From Lepidonotus clava (taxonomy: Eukaryota; Annelida; Polychaeta; Phyllodocida; Polynoidae): a stretch of DNA of 64,000 bases. Positions 1 to 11,662 of this stretch are shown piece by piece. The stretch lies in NCBI GenBank assembly GCA_936440205.1, contig OW387148.1, forward strand, positions 27,335,961 to 27,399,960, in the 5' to 3' direction. Under the pieces are notes generated by a model. That model was given only the letters and a program-made list of their open reading frames with translations. It made no database searches and had not been told where the DNA came from. A program made the position numbers and the translations under genes. Positions within the stretch are counted from its first letter, which is position 1; every line of letters starts with the position of its first letter.

Positions 1-114
1 TTTAGCCAAAAAGGTTGTCAGAGAAGCAAAAACTGAGATTCGGGTTGTCATAGGGTTGTTACAGAACAAAATGAGAGTCAAAAGTGCTGCCTGATGACCC
101 TAGGGTTGTAAGTG

Positions 115-364
115 AATGGTGCCTAAAATGACAACCCAAGGTTGTCATGGCCTCTGTCTATGATAAAGTATTGTAAGTGAATGGTGTCAAAAAACATACA
201 ACTCATAGGCCTCCTATGTGTAATGGCCATACCTAATAAATTGTAATAAGATAATAGGAAGCCATTATTATGGACTATGATATCTACAACATGAAACTAT
301 TCATAAATAAGATTTTTTGTATAAAAGACACAGACAACACTGGGTTGTCGTTTTTGGCACCATT
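115..364. repeat. Short fold-back repeat (24-bp arms)
   Basis: The arm at 115-138 (AATGGTGCC..GACAACCCA) recurs inverted at 341-364 with 22 of 24 positions matching. GGGTTGT words are scattered through 1-140. This fits an old small inverted-repeat element, but no target duplication is clear. Confidence 0.45.
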
Positions 365-441
365 TTGACAACTCTGTGTTTTCAGTGCATTTACCTTTAT
401 ATAGTATACATAATGCTGATGATGTCTTCTTTATCTTTCAG

Positions 442-620
442 GTATGTTCCAGTAGATCACAAGATGGTATCTGTTGAAATAGTGGCTCCTGCTAGAGGTA
501 AGGTTCAGTGTGTTTACATACATGATAAGACTCACCAGCATTAGTAAACCAGGCATTAACTTATTCTTTTAATCTGTAGGAAGTGTTCCTGTCACTGAGA
601 AAAAAATAATATTTATTTAA
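442..620 (+). CDS. Candidate pair of small exons (unidentified gene)
   Basis: A TTTATCTTTCAG acceptor precedes 442 and a GAG|GTAAGG donor follows 497. The 56-nt stretch is open in only one frame and reads YVPVDHKMVSVEIVAPARG. A second acceptor (AATCTGTAG) precedes 580; joined across an 82-nt intron, the frame continues as SVPVTEKKIIFI and stops at TAA 618-620. The splice signals and the single open frame support a real 3' gene end. Against it, I do not recognise the peptide, the tail is very short, and the rest of the window has kilobase-scale introns. The 56-nt length also does not fit between LHFPL exons without shifting frame, so it would belong to another gene or to an alternative transcript. 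It could be chance. Confidence 0.22.
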
Positions 621-1074
621 CAAATATTATCAAATACAGAGAGTATGACTCATTGGGTTGATATACATGCATCTTTTAAGATGAAACAGAAAAAGAATAT
701 TCTTTGATAAATTATAATTATCTTTTGTAACAGTCTCAGTCTCAGGATAAATTGAAAAAAAAAATCTACATTTATTTGAATTCATAGCCTCTCTGTAATC
801 TGACAGATGGACAGAAAAAAATGTTTGCAATAACACAGGATATACTGCAGCAAACATGGTGCCCAGATACAGAGCTGTATGATGTATTACATGGCATATA
901 GACACAAACCGTTACCACTCAGTGCGGTTTACCAGCTGTCATACAGACTCTGCTGGATACTAGGCCACATAGTTTATAACACTGTTTGGTGGGACTAGGT
1001 TGGGGGTTACTTTGAACAGACCTGAGACTTTCTACAATGAAACCTAATTTACATATATTTTAATGGCTCACCAG
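621..1074. other. Non-coding AT-rich stretch
   Basis: I see no gene, repeat family or regulatory cluster here. Reading frames on both strands are short and unremarkable. Confidence 0.5.
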
Positions 1075-1467
1075 CCCCCCGGGGGGGGGGGGGGGCTCTT
1101 GGACTTGAAAAGGTACCATCTGCCAAACGGACCGGCGCAGTGGGGGCTGTGAACGCCAAAACTGAGGGGCAGTCAACTACATCAATACAACAATGTAAGG
1201 GTAATAACTTGAAACTTAGCCCTTTTGCTACTTTATTTTGCCCAACAATTAACTAATGAAAGGTTCTAAGAAGTCATCCCAAGTAGTTTTGGTGATTCTG
1301 TATATTTTCTGGTATTGACACACCCTGATTCTGGAGGTGGTGATCTCTATCACTTAAAAATAGGGGGTGGTCAACCAGAATTCAGGGGCAGTCAGTCCCA
1401 AAAACCAGGGGCGGTAGTTTGGCAGTAGGTAGTGATCTTCAAAGAGTCAGTGCCCCCCCCCCCCCCC
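1075..1467. mobile_element. Fold-back element ended by G/C tracts
   Basis: The left end is C6G15 (1075-1095) and the right end is C15 (1453-1467). Reading inward from each G tract the arms resemble each other: a CTCTT word, then CTGCCAAAC, then a CAGTCAAC/CTGACTG segment. This suggests a degenerate inverted-repeat non-autonomous DNA element whose termini carry the homopolymers. It has no coding capacity. Confidence 0.4.
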
Positions 1468-4349
1468 AGAAGTCCTATTGGATGACTTCATTTACATATG
1501 TTTACTTTAGATACTGAATACAATTAGATTTTACACATTAAAATGTTTTAAGATGTGAAATTTCAATTTGCTGATTTCAAAATCTTTTTGGTCCTCAGAC
1601 TTTGAACTGACTGAAGACTGCTTATTGTTTTAGGAAAGGCCAGTTACTCAGTTAGCTCACGGGGAACTATATTATACCCCGTGACCACATATGAAATGAC
1701 TTAGTATAGTTCAAAGTCCTATTTCATTTGAAGTGTGTTGATAAACAAAATAGGCTAATTAAATCTTTTTTTACTTGAGATATTTTGATACGTACTTTCT
1801 GTTACCAGACAGACCTTGAGACTGTTGGAAATAGTTGGCAGTTTTCCCGACCTGTAATTAGAGTACAGTTTTACTCCATATATAAGTCCAATGATATATT
1901 ATGAACGAGTAAACCCCCCTTGCTGCCCACCCCCTACCTCTTTATGTGCCATACCGTAGTGAGGGTGGGGCGTCAGACTCTAACGCTGACAGTTACGTCA
2001 TTAAGAGTTAATGAGGTCATGGTCTGGAGCCAGGGGTTACTGAGTGGTGTAGCTGTAATCAGTAAGGTAACGGTGACATAGCGATTTAGGCCTATCTTTC
2101 ACAATGTGTGTTTTTGTTGCAACTTTCTATCAGTTTACCAGTTAACTGTCCTTGCTTGTGATATAGATAGTTGCACTGATATCGTTCTAATGTACCAATA
2201 TGATTATACATTCTATCAAATATGTTCTTGCAATGATATCTGCCATTTTGCTATAATATACTGCAAGATGATATTGATATATAGGATATATCTGCATGCA
2301 TTACAATCTCAATACTACTATTAAAATAGCCATGCCATTTTATTGACTGGAACTTATAGGAAATAGCCAGTTGGAGTTTTGCTAGCCTTGACTGGAGGGT
2401 TCTCACAATGTTGATAGTTACCAACATTAGAATAGTGGGTTACTCATACAACAGCCTTTACATGGTTTTCTGAGCAAAATACCCAATTGTTTGGGGTTGC
2501 ACATTCCTACAGGTCGATGTACTTAAGTGTTTTGCTACATCTAAAGATGTGCCCACGCTGTTCACAGCCATAAGGCTCATTATTGAAAACAAAGTGTAAC
2601 ATTACACTCGTAAAACGCAGATTAAAGAGGTGTGGCCTAATTGCTTTTGAAAATGAAATTAAATGAAGCTTAGTGCTTTCGTCAATTAGAACTGCAAGTA
2701 ACATCACATGGCTTCCTCAAAGTATGCAGCATCAATTAAATGAGGCAATTATGTTGGTGAACAAATTAATTGGTGCCAGTGATAGCCTTGTAAATAGAAC
2801 AATACAGTAGGGTGGAGTAATTAGAACATACCCAACATAGTGATTTTATCATTAGCACAATAAAGCCCTATAGACCCTTCGCCAATAGGTCCCAGTCATA
2901 TTGGTAATCCCATGATAAGATAAGGGTCAGCCAAATTTTGCAAAGAAAAGGTCATTCAGTGTCATGCCCTTGGGGGCTTCTGGTTGTCTGGTTACATCAG
3001 ATTTCCAAAGTTTTATTTTACAAGACTTTAGATATAGCAAATATGGTAAAATTGTCTGTAATGAACAATTTTACCCTATTCAATTACACCCTTCTCTCAG
3101 ATTTCCGTTGAACCTCAGATTCCCATGGAACTTCCTCTGATATACCGGAACCGCATCATTTTTTGGTTGTGGGCACAGCCATGTCAATTTTGCTATCAAT
3201 CTGCTCAAGTGGGTCATTGCAACACTCTATCTAAACTGTCTAGAATATTGGCTGCAAAATTTGCCATACATTGTTTTCGTGGTAATCGCTTGCAAATACA
3301 TTTTTGCCACAAGGTTGAAAGTACTTTTCCTGGCCGCTGGGTACCAGCAATAGGTTACCAGAGCCCCATGCAGTGAACTCTGCCACTTATTCCCGGCGCA
3401 ATGTCACAAAAAAGTACTTCTCATCTTTAACTCGCAATGGGAAAAGCATGACAAGGGAAACCTTAAAATCCATTAAAAGGCTGTTTTTTGTTGAATGCTG
3501 AAATGTTTTTGAATCGGTTAAGAAGTCACAGATATAAAATGACAAGGGAAAGTTATGTTACATGCTGTATTTCCGATTGTGAAATTATCAGCTGATGATC
3601 ATGCTTTTGGGTCCATCAAGAGTAATCTGTGTTTACCCTTGAGATTGGAATGCCTATACCCCTCATATAAAAAAAGCGTATACAGTATCACATTTATAAC
3701 AGTCTATTTTTGTATGTTCATTTTATGTGTTTTGTGTCATTTAACAGACATGCACAAACCATACTTAATTGGAAACAGAGTATAGTAAGACGCAAAAACT
3801 TATTTGAAAATGGTCTATAGGTGGAGTAATAGTTACAAGATGTGCATGGAGAGAGAGTCTGAGCCAAACAGTAGAACTGAAACATAAATAATTGAATCCT
3901 TGGAAAGGAAGACGTCCGCACTGTGTGGACATTATGAGCACCAAACATGCAATATCTTGTATTTATCAGGACCTGTTTAAATAGGAAGGCAAATAGCTAT
4001 CAATTTAAAGTTTTCAAGTTTCATACCACCTATTTTAATGTAATAAACAAGTTTCAAGTGGCTGTAAGTACTTTCAGAACTATTTAAACAGTAGATAAGA
4101 AAAATAGAACCTAATGTCACACTTTTTCAATTTGTATTTTTCACTAGGGAATTAAATCACGAACTTTTTCAATATCAAAACTAACTAATTGTATTGAAGA
4201 GAACTTTGTATATCTCAATTTTCGCGCTAAATAGGCCATATACAGAGCAACAAGAACAAAACTGAACTTCCACCGTCTCCTCATGTAAGCACATTACCAG
4301 GGAAAGCTTCTATAAAGCCCTTAATGAAGACAACCCCAGACAACCTTAG
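1468..4349. other. Intron-like sequence without recognised features
   Basis: AT-rich sequence with short, chance-like frames on both strands, including 83 codons at 3125-3376 that match nothing I know. No splice-flanked coding segment was recognised. Confidence 0.45.
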
Positions 4350-4440
4350 ATGTTTAATCTGCGCTGTTACAGCAGCCCTAATCTCATTCTCTAATCAGTG
4401 AGGGTGATTAGTGAGCGATAATAAGGGATTATCCGGTGCC
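4350..4440. promoter_or_regulatory. Homeodomain-type site cluster
   Basis: Within 90 bp lie TTAATCT, CCTAATCTC, CTAATCAG, TGATTAG and GGGATTATCC, all variants of the TAAT/GATTA core bound by homeodomain proteins. The patch is less AT-biased than its surroundings and contains no repeat seen elsewhere in the window. An intronic enhancer is possible; conservation is unknown. Confidence 0.2.
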
Positions 4441-4480
4441 TCCCCATAAAGCACTCTCCTGTACTGAAGGTGGCAAACTG

Positions 4481-4567
4481 AGCCACTTGATTTGCTCCCT
4501 GCTGTCGCTTGATTTAGGCCCCCAGCCACTTGATTTGCTCCCTGCTGTCCCTTGATTTAGGCCTCCA
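4481..4567. repeat. 43-bp tandem duplication
   Basis: AGCCACTTGATTTGCTCCCT starts at 4481 and again at 4524, followed in both copies by GCTGTC and CTTGATTTAGGCC. The two copies differ at only a few positions, so the duplication is fairly recent. Confidence 0.75.
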
Positions 4568-4983
4568 GCTGGCTCCAACTGGATTTAGGCCAAAGACTAC
4601 TGGAGTTCCCCCAGGAGTGACCTAGGAGTGCCAACCCCCTGTGGATATACATAGAGTGGATTAATACATGGGGCTGGGCTGGTTTCAGATCAACCCCTAC
4701 AGCTTATTTTGTTAGACATTGAGCCATATCTTTAAATCTGACAGCCTGTAGCCCTATGCCTTTAGTACATGTTATTATCCTATATGTTATTATTCTATAT
4801 ACCATAGATGATTATCAAAAAGCTTAGTGGCAGAAAACACAGCTTTGAAGTTTGGACTGTTAACATCTGAACCTCCTGTAGAGTTGTAACATGTGGTTAT
4901 AAAGTGTCTTGAGAGGTTATGACACATCATATCTATATTGGACTCTATATTTGGGTATTATATTTCATTTTATCTAATTAAAA
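4568..4983. other. Intron-like sequence
   Basis: No gene or repeat recognised. Confidence 0.45.
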
Positions 4984-5141
4984 TGTGACCCGTTTTGGCG
5001 AATTGAGTCGGATGTCGCACGGGGTCCATTTTTAGAGACCTATCCCATCAGAAAATTCAGATTCTTAGCTTTAAAATGAGTAGTAACAGCCGACATCCGA
5101 CTCGTTGCGACTTCCGACCTGATTCGCCAAAACGGGTCACA
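4984..5141. mobile_element. 158-bp MITE with TGTGACCCGTTTTGGCGAAT ends
   Basis: The 20-bp terminal sequence at 4984-5003 recurs exactly inverted at 5122-5141. Inner arms GAGTCGGATGTCG and CGACATCCGACTC also pair, so most of the element folds back. It is a non-autonomous DNA transposon of unassigned superfamily with no open frame. No target duplication is obvious. Confidence 0.8.
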
Positions 5142-8020
5142 AATGTTGTCTTCATGAATTACCACCCTCGGCAGTATTTAAAATGAATGTTATTCTATTT
5201 GAAATAATGATATTAATTATATTTTATTTGACATATATTATAATAATGCATTGGTGTTTACCTAGTCTTTGGCATTTTCGTCTGTTCAACAATGTTGTTC
5301 AGTAGAATTTTACAACAATTTAGGTGTTCACGACAAGCAGCACCAGGCTATATATTCCTTAGCTGCTCTTTGGTTTGACTATATGTTACATGTATTTGGT
5401 TTTGCAATTCTCACTTTGGATTGAAACCATAAGACGCCAAGTTGGCAACCTTGTTCTCAGATTCAGAAAGTTGACACACAGGGATTAGTGGTCGTACATG
5501 TATATTAGTCAAGGATCACATGTCAGTTGGTAGGATGGCCAATAAGGTGGCCAGTGGTCGCTGACCAAGACTTTGACCATGAGCCAAACCTCCAACTGCC
5601 ACAAGCATGGTGTTATTTATTCAGATAAAAAGAATATCGGTTGGATGCCAACAGATCTTTGCTTGAAGCAATATATGAAAGATCATGGCATCTATGATGA
5701 ACAATACTTATGCGTAACCTAACTGAAGGCTATTTTCCGTATAACAATTAGGTTCACTTGCGATATTGGAAGAAATAATCTTGCTTTCATGTCTCTTTCA
5801 TACAAATATTATAATGCTTTTGTGACATTTTCACATCAAAATTGCCATGAAAGTATTGCGAAGCAGGTCCTTTCTGTCAATCTGTATTGGTAATAAATGT
5901 CCCAGCTGATGGCAGATAATCATGAGGGATAGTTTACCAACCTGCTGGTAAATTTGCAAGGGTACTTTTGCATAGTGAAATACAGGCTTTAGTTCTGTTT
6001 CTGCATGGGACAATGTGTGTTAGTATGCAAAATGAGGCAATCCTCCTTTTGATATGTCACCCCACTCCCCTTCAAAATGGCCACATTTGTCACATCGCCT
6101 TAAGGTTATACCCTTCTGTAGAGTATGTGTTTATCAACCTATAATTGAAACAATGCAATCATGTCCATATTGTGAGAATGAAGACCTTAACATCTCAGTA
6201 CATGCTAACCTACATTGTCTGAGTTAAGTAGAGGTCTGTGTATTGTTTTGGCACAGTTTGATGTTCTTAATAGGATATAAAGATCATCATAATATAGTCT
6301 GCTCTGTTTAAGGGTCACAAATCCATCTAATTACATACAAAGAGAGCTGACTAAAAAGCCATGCTTATTACTAGATCATTGTCAATATTTACTGGAGAAG
6401 ATCTGCATTCACTTCATATACTCCATTGTAAAATGTTTGGAAGAATATAATTATGGATATCTAGACTTTACATGTTCAAAGATCTAATAACAGATAACAA
6501 GAGAGATGGACACTCTTTATGAACAAATGTTAGTAATTATATAATATATTAGAAATTGGATACTATTGCTAAGCCGAGAAGGAGCAGTCGGAACGTTTAC
6601 ACTAGCGACTACACTTACGAACATTTTTGTCTGCCCTTAACATTGAATAGATCAGGCTTCTATAGTTTCTCTAGTTCATTTTCTATTAGAATACATTAAA
6701 TCTGTTGTTTTATTCCCCTATTCACGACACGTGCCAGGTCCTCCATCATATACCTAACCTTTGTGTGGTTTAACACCTGCCAATACCTACAAACCAATGG
6801 CTTGTGCCATACATGTACTTGATGACTCCTTCAGCTGAGCCTTGCCAGCTTCCTACATTAAGCTACTTTCCGTGTACGAGTGGAGAAAAAAAGGGTTACA
6901 GTGGGTACATAATGCAATGGCCAGTTTCGTAATATATAGTCATAATGTGCCAGATTCAAGCAGCAGCATTTTTATACTGGTTCTTTCAAATAAAGCAGTT
7001 GTTTATTTGGTTTTCTATGTATTTGACCACATGAAATTCAATTTTTTTTTAAATGTTGAATAAGGCACATAACAACTAATCTCTTCTTTTGCTCAATGTA
7101 TTGCCTTGCTGTAACTTCCTTTTTTGCCATTTTTTGGTGTTAAATCAAGGAGCAATATTATTATAATTAACAGTTGACTAAGTTTGACATTAGAAATGTT
7201 CCTTCTGTAAGACCAATGCCTCCAACTCCAACCATTTAACATGGCTTCTAGCTACGCTGCTAGGCCTATACAAGGGTTTGGGAAACACTAGGAGTGTTTT
7301 ATATTGCGGTGAGTGCCATATTTCAGACAGGAGTGCCCCCTTTTAACGAACAGTTTACTAGCTACCCTCCCTGACAGGGCCAACTTTACGTGCTGTAAGT
7401 ACCCAAGTAAATAATGTGTAACAAAGGATTGAGTCTAGAAGTGTGAGAAGCAGTCAAAGGTGTTGGTGGAGTGGAGATTATGACTAAAACCTTAACGGGC
7501 TCAGATCTAGAAACCTTTCTTAAGGGAGGCAATGGGGTAAATCAGCTACACTCACAAACTGTCAAAGTGCCGCAGGTTTGTTGGTATTACGTATTGTGTG
7601 AATGGTTAAAGGTAGTGTAATATGGTATAATGAATTTGCATTGTGAGGCCTTCAGGCAGTTAGGATTTGGCAGTATTAGATCTTGTTTAAACATTTTGAA
7701 ATGTTTGATGTTTTGTTGTTTTATCTGGACCATGCTGCAATGGACATTTTATTTCGCTGTCAGATGTTTTGTATAACATTTATTTTTGTTATATTTCTGC
7801 TCCTTACTTGATTTGAAATTAGTAATAAAATTAACATAACACTTCGGTTGAAGGTGAAATCCTCATGGCTTTTTCTAATTAAAGCACCATAAAGGATTTT
7901 CATTCTGGCCTTCATATTAATATGTATGGCAAATTTCAATGACGAAGAAGTTACACATTAGGAAAAATTGGCAGTAAGGTACCTCCTTGTTAATATTAAA
8001 TGTTGCACCAGCTAGGTGCT
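5142..8020. other. Intron-like sequence without recognised features
   Basis: AT-rich, with only short unrelated frames on either strand. No splice-flanked exon, RNA gene or clear repeat was found. Confidence 0.45.
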
Positions 8021-8205
8021 ATAGATCTGGTCAGCAAGAAACTGCTCATTTTGTGTTCCTTTTATTGTGACACAGTGATAGTTAAGAGTTCTGGCCAGAT
8101 ATTATAAATGTTATTTTATATTAAGTGTTGTACATTAAAAGGCCACATATTGACATTACACTTTGAATTTGCCATGAGAGTTGCATTTTGGCGAATTTAC
8201 AAGAA
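8021..8205 (+). repeat. Dispersed repeat, copy 1
   Basis: The segment from ATAGATCTGGTCAGCAAGAA to TTTTGGCGAATTTA is recognisably repeated at 18088-18271 in the same orientation. Shared blocks include GTGATAGTTA, AAGTGTTGTACATTAA and GCCAT..GAGTTG. The copies are clearly diverged and cover the same span. It may be a SINE or a MITE fragment; I cannot assign a class. Confidence 0.65.
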
Positions 8206-9017
8206 CATAGGTATAGACGACCTAACAGGAGGTGACAGAAAATGTTCAGGTTTTTGATTTGTTTCTTGTATCCCAGATCTATAGTAAGGTAAAATTTTGG
8301 TTAACCATTAACTGGTCTCTGCAGGCATTTGATAACAGATACATTCAACAACTTCAGAAAGACAGTAAATGCACAGACATTAATGCATTGGGACCTGCAA
8401 GTGTTGTACTATTGAAGTAATACAATCCATTGTCAACATTTTCTCACATTTGGAGTCTGCTGAAGCAGGTATACATGTAAAGTGATTTGTAGGCATTCGC
8501 TTAATGTACTTGTGGTAATACGATGAAGCCCTGCAGTAAAATTAATGGACCACGAGAGGTACCTTATTCTGTAAGTGATGCCACTCTTAAGATACATTAC
8601 CACAGAGGCCTCATGTTCAGGCAAAGAAATCATTGATTGCACTGTGTCTGTTAAAATGTCATGCCCTTATCTGTTATGTATAAAGGTGAGGCGTGAATTA
8701 TGTTACGTATATTATGGTTTATGTAATATATTAATTTCTGAACATTCTGAAGTCCAGACAACAGTCTATATTCATCTATATCTGTTCACCGAAGTTGCTG
8801 TTCTCATTTCGTACCAAATCTGTCCAAATATCTGTCTACATTTTGTTGTAAGTTCTGCACCAAAGGAAGCTATCGTAATATACGAATGATGCTTCATGAA
8901 GATACGTTATTCCTTTCGGATTTGTCAGGAACTCAGGCACAAATATTTTACTGAGCGCAGTATTTGATACCGTACATGTATTATCGTATTACCCTCGTGC
9001 CTGTTCAGCTCACTAAA
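8206..9017. other. Intron-like sequence
   Basis: Includes an unremarkable 104-codon + frame at 8575-8889 that matches no family I know and has no splice or Kozak support. Probably non-coding. Confidence 0.4.
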
Positions 9018-9228
9018 GCCTATATTTCACATACCGATTTTGATACTGCCGATTTTGTATTTGTTTGATTTTTCTCTGGAAATATGACATGAGACCTTAC
9101 ATCTTATATACCATTCAAAAAGAGAATTGTTAGACCTGTCTTTTGATATATGGCATATCTTTATTTGGCCTTTATTCCCAGTGCTGATTTTGAAAATCGG
9201 CAACAAAACCGGTATGTGGAATATCGCC
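9018..9228. mobile_element. Fold-back MITE (GCC..TATTCCACATACCG family)
   Basis: The left end GCCTATATTTCACATACCG pairs with an inverted right end that reads GGCGATATTCCACATACCGG from outside. Flanks are TAAA on the left and TTAA on the right (9229-9232). The interior holds ATATACCATTC..AGAGAATTG, also seen in the elements at 9.9, 11.1 and 41.2 kb, which links them as one family. Confidence 0.7.
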
Positions 9229-9920
9229 TTAACTACGTGAATGGATACATGTACTACGTTTCGTTGTATCAAATAACCCATTAACTGTACATTATATTTG
9301 TTTGTAACATCTTCATCATATTGGAACAAGATCATATATACAAAAACTGCTCTCCGTGTACATTTATTTTACATTTCTAATTGCATATGGGGAATATATT
9401 CCCTATTCACCTACATCTTTGTTCAATCAGCAATACCGACAGGGGCCGGCAGCAATGCCACGTCTAGAAAGCACCGTGTACTTGGACACTTCAGCGATCA
9501 GACATTCTATTGCTGAAAGTGTTTGGGATGATGCCATATGTAAGCCACTTTAGACAAACAGAAATCGGAGATGCTTTGAAACTGAATTTGAGCCATCTGA
9601 AGGTGTTCTCAAACGTGTTTGTCAGTTAATATTGCTTAGTACTTTAACCATTTAGTGTGGAGTTATTGGACCTATCCAGTTAGCTGAATCATCCTCAGGA
9701 TTATGTTCATGGTGGGAACTTTCTATTGAACTTGTACCTGCAAGTACAGGCACATTGATGACTGATAAGACCAGTCTATGACTCAAGTCATACGGCACAT
9801 GATACTGTCTCCTATCCGTCCATATATATTATTGTACAAGTTATTAAAACTCAATTAATATATATGCTACACATCATTTGAAAGGCAATTAAATACCCAT
9901 TCAAATGATATATGACATGT
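9229..9920. other. Intron-like sequence with a fragment of the 9.0/11.1-kb element interior
   Basis: The 9870-9917 part (ATCATTTGAAAGGCAATTAAA) resembles the interiors of the neighbouring fold-back elements. The rest shows nothing. Confidence 0.35.
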
Positions 9921-10041
9921 CTACCTCAGAATTATTTCCCCACTCCGATGCATATGGCGACTTTACGGTCATGTGGGTTGGACTACCTCAGAGTTATTTC
10001 CCCACTCCAAACGCGACTTTACGGTAATGTGGGTTGGACCA
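9921..10041. repeat. 62-bp tandem duplication
   Basis: CTACCTCAGA..TTATTTCCCCACTCC..CGACTTTACGGT begins at 9921 and again at 9983, both copies ending in ATGTGGGTTGGAC. The preceding 50 bp match fold-back element interiors, so this may be the remnant of such an element. Confidence 0.75.
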
Positions 10042-11060
10042 GCTCACAGAATACAGGCCTGACATGTATTAATGGGTTGTAGGGGCATGCTGTCGTCTCT
10101 ATGACCTTTTCCCCTACCCTCGTTTATTTGCCATGCCCTTGCCCAGTTTCCGACAGATCTATCCCCATCTCCTGTCACCAGAATGTCAACCTCTATGTCT
10201 TTCCGTTCCCTTCCGGCCTCCTGCCTGCACGTTTGGCTCTCTTGAATTTCTGATTCTGGTAAGCCCATCTTATTTTGTAGTTTCTTCTCTTTTTGCGTGT
10301 ATTTGGAAGGGACTCTCAATTTTTTAGGTATATTTTAAGGCAGGACTATTTTCTGAAGGTAGGCCTTACAAATAAATGCATTGTCCTACGCGATATATGC
10401 CAGGCACTATTAATGTAAGTGATACTATTGAAACTAAAGAGGGAATCTAAAACCTTACATCCCAGTGTATAAATCATAACTCAACACAGAAACGGTAAAA
10501 TATACTTCATATTCTGGAAGATCATGTATAAACGTGAAGACTAGATAAATAGCTACTGAAAAAATAGAAAATCTTGAAAAGTAGTATCCTCCAAGTACAC
10601 AGTTGCTTTGTTGAGTTCGGTGTATTGCCATTATCATGGATTAGTGGTAAAGATGAAAATTCATTGATGTGTGAATACGCTTTTAAAAGTTAGATGCATA
10701 ATAGTCAACTGATGTGCATGTTCAGCGAGTCCTACTAAAGGAGCTGCAAAAATCACGAAGCCAGAAAAAAACGAAATCATGTCCAAGTTACCTTTCCAAC
10801 ACCTTTCTGAGGAACATCGCAGTTACAATGACACCCAAAAAAAGTGTCTTTGTGCTAGCCTGGAATGCTAAGTACAGGTCTGTTCTGGCGGTGTTTAGTA
10901 AGAACACCCATGAGAAAGGGAATGTACTAATCTTGTGTAATAAACCGTGGGTACCAGCCACTGACGCCCGTCATGGTCTGGTGCCTGCTTTTTATGGGGC
11001 GCCCCCTAGCAGAATGACGAGTGTAACCACCGTATATCTCAGTTATAAGTGTACTCTAAA
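10042..11060. other. Intron-like sequence; 125-codon frame of doubtful value
   Basis: A + frame at 10714-11091 runs 125 codons, but its last part runs into the fold-back element at 11061, it has no recognisable domain, and its composition is lysine/serine-rich. 10100-10270 is pyrimidine-rich on the + strand. I see no supported gene. Confidence 0.35.
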
Positions 11061-11255
11061 GCCCTGTTTCCATCAACCGATTTGTTGGTAAATTGTTACT
11101 TTTAACTGGTAATATGGCAAAGGAGTATATCGTACATATCATTTGACAGAGAATTAAAAACCTTTTCTAATGGTATATAACATGTCCATGATTAACCATT
11201 ATTCCCACGGCCGATTTCTGAAATCGGTAGTAAAATCAGCTGATGGAAACAGGGC
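11061..11255. mobile_element. Fold-back MITE (GCCCTGTTTCCATCA ends)
   Basis: GCCCTGTTTCCATCA at 11061-11075 is repeated inverted at the right end (TGATGGAAACAGGGC, 11241-11255). The left flank is TAAA and the right flank is TTAA. The interior carries CGATTT/AAATCG pairs and the ATATCATTTGACAGAGAATT block shared with other elements of the window. Confidence 0.8.
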
Positions 11256-11319
11256 TTAATGGTGCAGAAGGAACAGGGGGAGCTTTTGGAAAGTGGCATA
11301 AAGTCAACTGAATTCTAAC

Positions 11320-11662
11320 CAATTTTTTATTATTTTCATATCTAGAAATTAGGAAATATCTATCATTTGATTTGATGCCAGGTCGGCTAGGAATAGGCAC
11401 TGTTTCGCCGATAGAATGCACTACTGTTGAAAGCCAATTTTGATGTTTTTTTCATATCTAGAAGTCAGGAAATATCTATTATTTGATTTGATGTCAGGTC
11501 GGCTAGGAATAGGAACGGTTTCGCCGATAGAATGTACTACTGTTGAAAGCCAATTTTGATGTTTTTTTCATATCTAGAACTTAGGAAATATCTGTTATTT
11601 GATCTGATGTCAGGTTGGCTAGGAATAGGAACGGTTTCGCCGATAGAACGTATTACTGTTAA
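11320..11662. repeat. 116-bp tandem repeat, about three copies
   Basis: CATATCTAGAA..AGGAAATATCT recurs at 11337, 11453 and 11569, exactly 116 bp apart. Each unit ends with GTTTCGCCGATAGAA and TACTGTT. The copies differ at scattered positions. No coding frame persists, because 116 is not a multiple of three. Confidence 0.9.

Noticed and set aside
10714-11091. 125-codon + frame as a gene
   Set aside because: No known domain, no splice support, and its end runs into a fold-back transposon.
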